DNA of 34,084 nt, from positions 1-34,084 of the forward strand of contig DATHGT010000271.1 in assembly GCA_035317605.1 (NCBI GenBank). The letters are read 5' to 3'. Made by a program: the position numbers and the translations under genes. This document shows positions 30,246-34,084 of this stretch, in pieces. The stretch is from DATHGT01 sp035317605 (GTDB lineage: Bacteria > Methylomirabilota > Methylomirabilia > Rokubacteriales > CSP1-6). The notes under the pieces were generated by a model, which was given only the letters and a program-made list of their open reading frames with translations, was not told where the DNA came from and searched no databases. Numbering within the stretch: the stretch's first letter is position 1; each line of letters starts with the position of its first letter.

Positions 30246-30635
30246 ATGCTGGGAGACGTGGTCGAGCTGTCGGTCGTGGTGAGAGACCTGGACGAGGCCA
30301 TCGCGCGATTCACGAAGCTCTACGGCCTCACCGTGCACCATCGCGGCGAATCGAAGGAGTTCGGGTTCAAGAACGCCATCCTGCCCACCGGAATCGGCCA
30401 CATCGAGCTGTTGCAGCCGACCGACCCGAACAAGGCGGTCGGGAAATTTCTCGAGAAGCACGGCGAAGGCGTGTATCTGGTCGGCTTCGAATGCGCGGAC
30501 ATTCCCGGCTCGGTCGCCAAGCTGCGCGGCGAGGGCGCCCGGGTGGACAACCCGAAGCCCGACATCGCGTGGGTCCATCCGCGCGAAAGCCACGGCCTCT
30601 TCGTCGAGCTTCGCAAGCGCGAGAAGTACGACTGA
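30246..30635 (+). CDS. VOC superfamily (glyoxalase/methylmalonyl-CoA epimerase-like) protein
   Basis: A 129-residue protein with the paired beta-alpha-beta-beta-beta units of the vicinal oxygen chelate fold. Family features are VVELSVVVRDLDEAIARF at the start, IGHIELLQP in the middle and HPRESHGLFVELRKRE at the end, close to methylmalonyl-CoA epimerase. The first metal ligand, normally His in the DHxAI motif, is replaced by Glu or lost (VELSVV), while the later His and Glu are kept, so metal binding may differ. The ATG at 30246 has a strong SD (GGAGGAGG). Longer frames upstream lack support. Substrate unknown. Confidence 0.85.
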   Translation: MLGDVVELSVVVRDLDEAIARFTKLYGLTVHHRGESKEFGFKNAILPTGIGHIELLQPTDPNKAVGKFLEKHGEGVYLVGFECADIPGSVAKLRGEGARVDNPKPDIAWVHPRESHGLFVELRKREKYD

Positions 30636-30643
30636 TGGAGCTC

Positions 30644-30768
30644 GCGGAATTGGTTGACGGTCTCACGTTGGGGGTCGGCTGGCCTGGGTCCTCGAAAAGA
30701 GGAGCTTCGCTCCTCTTTTCTGCGAAATCGGCGCCGACTCCCAACGTGAGACCGTCAACCAATTCCGC
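30644..30768. repeat. 125-bp nested inverted repeat between convergent genes
   Basis: Outer arms of 36 bases (30644-30679 and 30733-30768) match at 35 of 36 positions and begin GCGGAATTGGTTGACGG. Inside sits a second hairpin, GAAAAGAGGAG (30694-30704) with CTCCTCTTTTC (30710-30720) around a 5-base loop. The inner hairpin ends in TTTTC and would act as a terminator. The outer arms are far longer than a terminator needs. It lies between the VOC stop and the hydrolase stop. Confidence 0.9.
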
Positions 30769-30777
30769 AAGGACTCA

Positions 30778-31380
30778 TTAGAGCAGCTGCTGCAGAAGCG
30801 TTCGGCCGTCGGGCCAGGGGCCGTAGCCCGCGTCGGCGTTGATGTGGCCGGCGCCGGGAAGCGTGATCAGACGACTGCCCCAGGCGTGCGCGAAGGCCTC
30901 GGCGCGCGACGGCTCGACGAAGGGATCGTCGCCGCTCGCCACCACGATGCTCGGGAACGGAAGTCGCGCGAGCGGCATCGGGCTGAAGGTTCGCACCTCG
31001 TCCGGGGTGTGCACCGGCGAGTCGACGTCCGCCGGCGCCACCAGCAACGCGGCTTTCACCGAATGGGGGGCCCCGACATGGCCCCCCACACCCCCCAACG
31101 CTCGGGGCGCCCCGGCACAGCCGTGGCGCCCCTCGAAAGCGCGGGTCGCCCAGTGGGCGACGAGCGCGCACGCGAGGCTGTGGGCGACGAGCACCGGCGG
31201 CGAATCGCACTCGCGAACGGAGCGGTCGAGCGTGGCCAGCCAGTCGGCCAGCCGCGGCTCCAGCCAGTCATCCTGGACGACGCGGCGGCACGCGGGATCT
31301 GCGCGCTCCCAGTGACTCTGCCAGTGGTCCGGCCCCGAGTCGGCGTATCCGGGCAGGATCAGGATCGGCGTGGAGGTCAT
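30778..31380 (-). CDS. RBBP9/YdeN-type serine hydrolase with an in-frame repeat insertion
   Basis: A 200-residue alpha/beta hydrolase. The catalytic triad is visible as Ser68 in VAHSLAC, Asp in ASGDDPF and His in GAGHINA. The start ILILPGYADSGPDHWQSHWE is typical of the family. Between the helix after the nucleophile and the next strand (KAALLVAP) there are about 24 extra residues (about 83-107, Gly-rich) that match the position of dispersed palindrome copy 2 and a second GGGGCGCC hairpin. The reading frame is kept. Whether the enzyme still folds is open. It lies 24 bases after the Uma2 gene on the same strand. Confidence 0.88.
   Translation of the reverse strand: MTSTPILILPGYADSGPDHWQSHWERADPACRRVVQDDWLEPRLADWLATLDRSVRECDSPPVLVAHSLACALVAHWATRAFEGRHGCAGAPRALGGVGGHVGAPHSVKAALLVAPADVDSPVHTPDEVRTFSPMPLARLPFPSIVVASGDDPFVEPSRAEAFAHAWGSRLITLPGAGHINADAGYGPWPDGRTLLQQLL
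31065..31087 (+). repeat. Dispersed palindrome GGGGGGCCCC-N7-CCCCCC, copy 2, inside a gene
   Basis: A perfect 8-bp stem (GGGGGGCC/GGCCCCCC) with 7-base loop, followed by ACACCCCCC as in copy 1. A second inverted repeat, GGGGCGCC with GGCGCCCC, follows at 31104-31134. Together they encode the extra residues of the hydrolase at 30778. Confidence 0.75.
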
Positions 31381-31404
31381 GATCCGGTCGTCGTCGGATG
31401 GCCG

Positions 31405-31980
31405 CTATGGCAGCAGATCGGCCACGGCGATCTCCCTCGACGGAAACGCCAGGGGTGTCACGGTCGCGGGCGGGGCATATCTACTGACGGATCGATACGC
31501 CCAGCCATAAATCGCCGACGCGTCCTGAGCCGGCTCGCGATAGATCTCGAGGACGCGATCGACGAGATTGACGATCCAGTAGTCGGCAAGGCCGGCCCGC
31601 GCATACAGGCTGCCCTTGCGCCGGCGGTCGAACGTGAGACTCGATTCGGCGACCTCCACCACGAGCACCGGACGCGCGGGGTGTTCGTGGCGGTAATCCC
31701 TGGGGTGTCCAGCCACGACGGCCACGTCAGGCTCCGGCTCCGACTCGTCATCGAGCGAGAGCGGTGCCTGCGTCCGGGTGACCCATCCCGGGGGAAGCGC
31801 CGCCCTGATCGCGTACTCCACCACGCCGATTCCTGAGGAGTGATACGGATACTGCGGCTCGGCGACGACGAGGTCGCCGCCGATCAGCTCGAGCGGCTCC
31901 CCGTCGAAGACTCCGAGCTCGACGAGCCGATCGTATTCGGTCCGTTTCCAGCGTCTCAGCGTCAGCGGGACCTGCGCCAC
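31405..31980 (-). CDS. Uma2-family (DUF820) putative endonuclease
   Basis: A 191-residue protein of the Uma2 family, a PD-(D/E)xK nuclease fold common in cyanobacteria and soil bacteria. Family features are GEPLELIGGDLVV near the start, EPEPDVAVV, PVLVVEVAESSLTFDRRRK with the likely active-site E-x-E/K residues, and YARAGLADYWIVNL. No target is known for most members. The GTG at 31980 follows TAGAGT by 6 bases without an SD, so the mRNA may be leaderless. It is probably co-transcribed with the hydrolase gene downstream. Confidence 0.9.
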   Translation of the reverse strand: MAQVPLTLRRWKRTEYDRLVELGVFDGEPLELIGGDLVVAEPQYPYHSSGIGVVEYAIRAALPPGWVTRTQAPLSLDDESEPEPDVAVVAGHPRDYRHEHPARPVLVVEVAESSLTFDRRRKGSLYARAGLADYWIVNLVDRVLEIYREPAQDASAIYGWAYRSVSRYAPPATVTPLAFPSREIAVADLLP

Positions 31981-32093
31981 GTCTTCACTCTAGCCCGTCC
32001 CCGCCGGCCCGAGCAATGTCGACCATCAGATACAGTCTGGCGACTTCTCGCCTGGCGTATGCTGGGCACCGGCAAAATCCGGAGGAGGCTTCC

Positions 32094-32933
32094 ATGGATT
32101 ACGGCGTCGTCATGTTCCCGACCGAGTACGCGATGGCCCCCGACGAGCTCGCACGGGCGCTCGAGGAGCGCGGGTTCGAATCGGTGTGGTTCCCGGAGCA
32201 CACGCACATCCCGGCCAGTCGCCAGAGCCCGTGGCCGGGCGGTGGCGATCTGCCCCGCGAATACTGGTCCTCCTACGATCCGTTCATCGCGCTGATGGCG
32301 GCGGCCGCGTCCACCAAGCGCCTCAAGCTCGGCACCGGCATCTGCCTGGTGATCGAGCGCGATCCGATCACGCTGGCCAAGGAAGTCGCCACCCTCGATC
32401 GATTGTCGGGCGGGCGTGTGCTGTTCGGCATCGGCGGCGGCTGGAACGCCGAGGAGATGGCCGATCACGGCACCGCCTTCAAGTCGCGCTGGCGGGTCCT
32501 GCGCGAGCGGGTTCTGGCAATGAAGAAGATCTGGACCGAGCGCGAGGCCGAGTTCCACGGCGAGTTCGTGAGCTTCGACAAGATCTGGGCCGACCCCAAG
32601 CCACTGCAGCGGCCGCATCCCCCGATCATCATCGGCGGCGACGGCGCCACCACGTTCGACCGCGTGGTCGAGTTCGGCGACGGCTGGATGCCGATCATGC
32701 GCGGCCAAGGCAACCCGCTGGAGAAAATCCCCGAGCTGCGCGAGCGGCTCCGCAAGGCGGGCCGCGATCCCCGCTCGGCGCCGGTGTCCATCTTCTTCGC
32801 CCCGCCCAAGAAGCCCGCGCTGGACGCGCTGGCGGCGGCCGGCGTCGAGCGCGCGATCTTCGGCCTGCCCTCCGAGCCCCGCGACGCGATCCTCCCCCGC
32901 CTCGACGCCTACGCCGCGGCGATGAAGTCCTGA
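32094..32933 (+). CDS. LLM-class F420-dependent oxidoreductase
   Basis: A 279-residue luciferase-like monooxygenase-family protein. It shows MDYGVVMFPTEYAMAPDELA, GFESVWFPEHTHIP, LGTGICLVIERDPITLAKEV and ERVLAMKKIWT, the pattern of the F420-dependent subgroup related to Rv2161c. It probably transfers hydride between F420 (or FMN) and an unknown substrate. The ATG at 32094 has a strong SD (GGAGGAGG, 32081-32088). An in-frame ATG upstream lacks an SD and is rejected. No F420 biosynthesis genes are in the window, so cofactor choice is inferred from family only. Confidence 0.92.
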   Translation: MDYGVVMFPTEYAMAPDELARALEERGFESVWFPEHTHIPASRQSPWPGGGDLPREYWSSYDPFIALMAAAASTKRLKLGTGICLVIERDPITLAKEVATLDRLSGGRVLFGIGGGWNAEEMADHGTAFKSRWRVLRERVLAMKKIWTEREAEFHGEFVSFDKIWADPKPLQRPHPPIIIGGDGATTFDRVVEFGDGWMPIMRGQGNPLEKIPELRERLRKAGRDPRSAPVSIFFAPPKKPALDALAAAGVERAIFGLPSEPRDAILPRLDAYAAAMKS

Positions 32934-32975
32934 GCCCATCGACGTGCGGTGCGGCGCGATAGTGAGGGTCAGACC

Positions 32976-34084
32976 TTGAACCAAGGTCAAATTGCGAGCT
33001 TCCTCTGGGGCGTCGCTGATCTGATCCGCGACACGTTCAAGCGAGGCAAGTACCAGGACGTGATCCTGCCGCTCACCGTGCTTCGGCGGCTCGATTGCGT
33101 GCTGGCGCCGACGAAGGTCAAGGTGCTCGAGACGCAGGCGAAGTACAAGGGCAAGCTCGAGGATCTGGGGCCCCAGCTCCGGCGCGCGTCGCGCTTCGCC
33201 TTCTACAACACCTCACGCTACGACTTCGACAAGCTGCTCGCGGACGCGCCCCACCTCGCCGCCAACCTGCGCAACTACATCGCCGGCTTCAGCCCGAACA
33301 TGCGCGAGGTGCTGGAAAAGTTCGACTTCGACAACACCATCAGCAAGCTCCACGAGGCCGGGCTCCTCTTCCAGGTGATGGAGCGCTTCAAGAACGTCGA
33401 TCTCCATCCCGACGTAATCGACAACGCGACGATGGGGACGATCTTCGAAGAGCTGATCCGCAAGTTCAACGAGGCGCTGAACGAGAATCCGGGCGAGCAC
33501 TTTACCCCGCGCGACGTCGTTCACCTCATGGTCGACCTGCTGCTCGCCGGCGACGAGGAGCGGATACACCCCAAGGGCATCGTGCTCACCGTCTACGACC
33601 CCTGCTGCGGATCCGGCGGCATGCTCACGATCTCCAAGGAGCACATCACCGTCGGCGTGCGGAAGAACGGCGACCTCGCTCTCGGGCCGCTCAATCCCGC
33701 GGCCGAGGTCCACCTCTTCGGTCAAGAGGTCAACCCCGAGACCTTCGCCGTCTGCAAGTCCGACCTGTTCATGAAGTCCCACAAGGGCGAGGACGCCGAG
33801 CGCATCGCGTTCGGGAGCACGCTCTCGAACGACCGCCACGCCCGCACGCAGTTCGACTACCTGATCGCAAATCCGCCGTACGGCAAGGACTGGAAACGCG
33901 ATGAGGACGCGGTGGACGCCGAGCACGAGCGCGGGACGACCGGACGCTTCGGCCCGGGTCTGCCGAGAATCAGCGACGGCCAGTTCCTCTTCCTGCTCCA
34001 CATGCTCGCCCACATGAAAGAGCCCACCAAGGGCGGCTCGCGAGTCGCGATCATCATGAACGGCTCGCCGCTCTTCACCGGCGA
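32976..34084 (+). CDS. hsdM: Type I restriction-modification N6-adenine methyltransferase HsdM, 5' part
   Basis: The first 369 residues of a type I DNA methylase; the 3' end is beyond the window. The HsdM N-terminal domain (QIASFLWGVADLIRDTFKRG, LRRLDCVL) is followed by the methylase core with SAM motif I, YDPCCGSGG (207-215), and the adenine-methylase motif NPPYG (N299-Y302). The GEHFTPRDVV motif is also present. The TTG at 32976 has GAGGG at a good distance and matches the usual HsdM start LNQ. A GTG at 32949 is an alternative. HsdS and HsdR would be expected further on. Confidence 0.93.
   Translation, partial: MNQGQIASFLWGVADLIRDTFKRGKYQDVILPLTVLRRLDCVLAPTKVKVLETQAKYKGKLEDLGPQLRRASRFAFYNTSRYDFDKLLADAPHLAANLRNYIAGFSPNMREVLEKFDFDNTISKLHEAGLLFQVMERFKNVDLHPDVIDNATMGTIFEELIRKFNEALNENPGEHFTPRDVVHLMVDLLLAGDEERIHPKGIVLTVYDPCCGSGGMLTISKEHITVGVRKNGDLALGPLNPAAEVHLFGQEVNPETFAVCKSDLFMKSHKGEDAERIAFGSTLSNDRHARTQFDYLIANPPYGKDWKRDEDAVDAEHERGTTGRFGPGLPRISDGQFLFLLHMLAHMKEPTKGGSRVAIIMNGSPLFTG

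Overview
The window is very GC-rich bacterial chromosome with dense, compact genes. GTG and TTG starts are common, and many neighbours overlap by 4 bases (ATGA or GTGA). No stretch longer than about 210 bases lacks a gene. I saw no tRNA, rRNA, CRISPR array or transposase. The gene mix (CoxL-like and MpaB-like oxidoreductases, an F420-type LLM enzyme, many two-component proteins, PolX) suggests a soil or subsurface bacterium, perhaps of the Rokubacteria/Methylomirabilota kind. That placement is a guess from gene style and was not tested.

Left part (1-7.0 kb): a NUDIX hydrolase diverges from a + strand run of a RidA protein, a 54-residue membrane peptide, an orphan CoxL-type molybdopterin subunit, a MetE-like methyltransferase, a PAS hybrid histidine kinase coupled to it by a GTGA overlap, and a small lipoprotein. 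Centre-left (7.0-13.2 kb, all - strand): a complete stressosome module. In transcription order it is a small Cys protein, a LuxR-type response regulator, a second small Cys protein, rsbR, rsbS, rsbT, an RsbT/RsbX-like fusion and a large hybrid histidine kinase that carries an RsbT-like ATPase domain at its N-terminus. The two small Cys-protein genes have promoters that align without a gap from a CTCAGG-N5-CCTGAG palindrome to the start codon. I infer a closed circuit of stressosome, kinase, regulator and both promoters.

Centre (13.2-22.3 kb): a BtuF-like binding protein and a coupled unknown gene, a 46-bp tandem repeat array, PolX coupled to a response regulator, then a - strand operon of a Gfo/Idh oxidoreductase, a DapF-like protein with both catalytic cysteines replaced by serine, and a LOG-type phosphoribohydrolase. 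Citrate synthase diverges from a methyltransferase, which is followed by another orphan response regulator.

Right part (22.3-34.1 kb): AsmA-like and Tim44-like envelope proteins, a quinone oxidoreductase, an operon of two M16 peptidases, an exported protein and an MpaB-like protein, then a VOC protein, an RBBP9-type hydrolase, a Uma2 endonuclease, an LLM oxidoreductase and the start of a type I restriction methylase (hsdM) cut by the window edge. This end looks more accessory. It holds a 125-bp nested inverted repeat and one of three copies of a GGGGGGCCCC-N7-CCCCCC palindrome, here lying in frame inside the hydrolase gene.

Several genes have a -10-like hexamer ending 6-7 bases before the start codon and no Shine-Dalgarno sequence, so leaderless transcripts appear to be common here beside ordinary SD-led genes.
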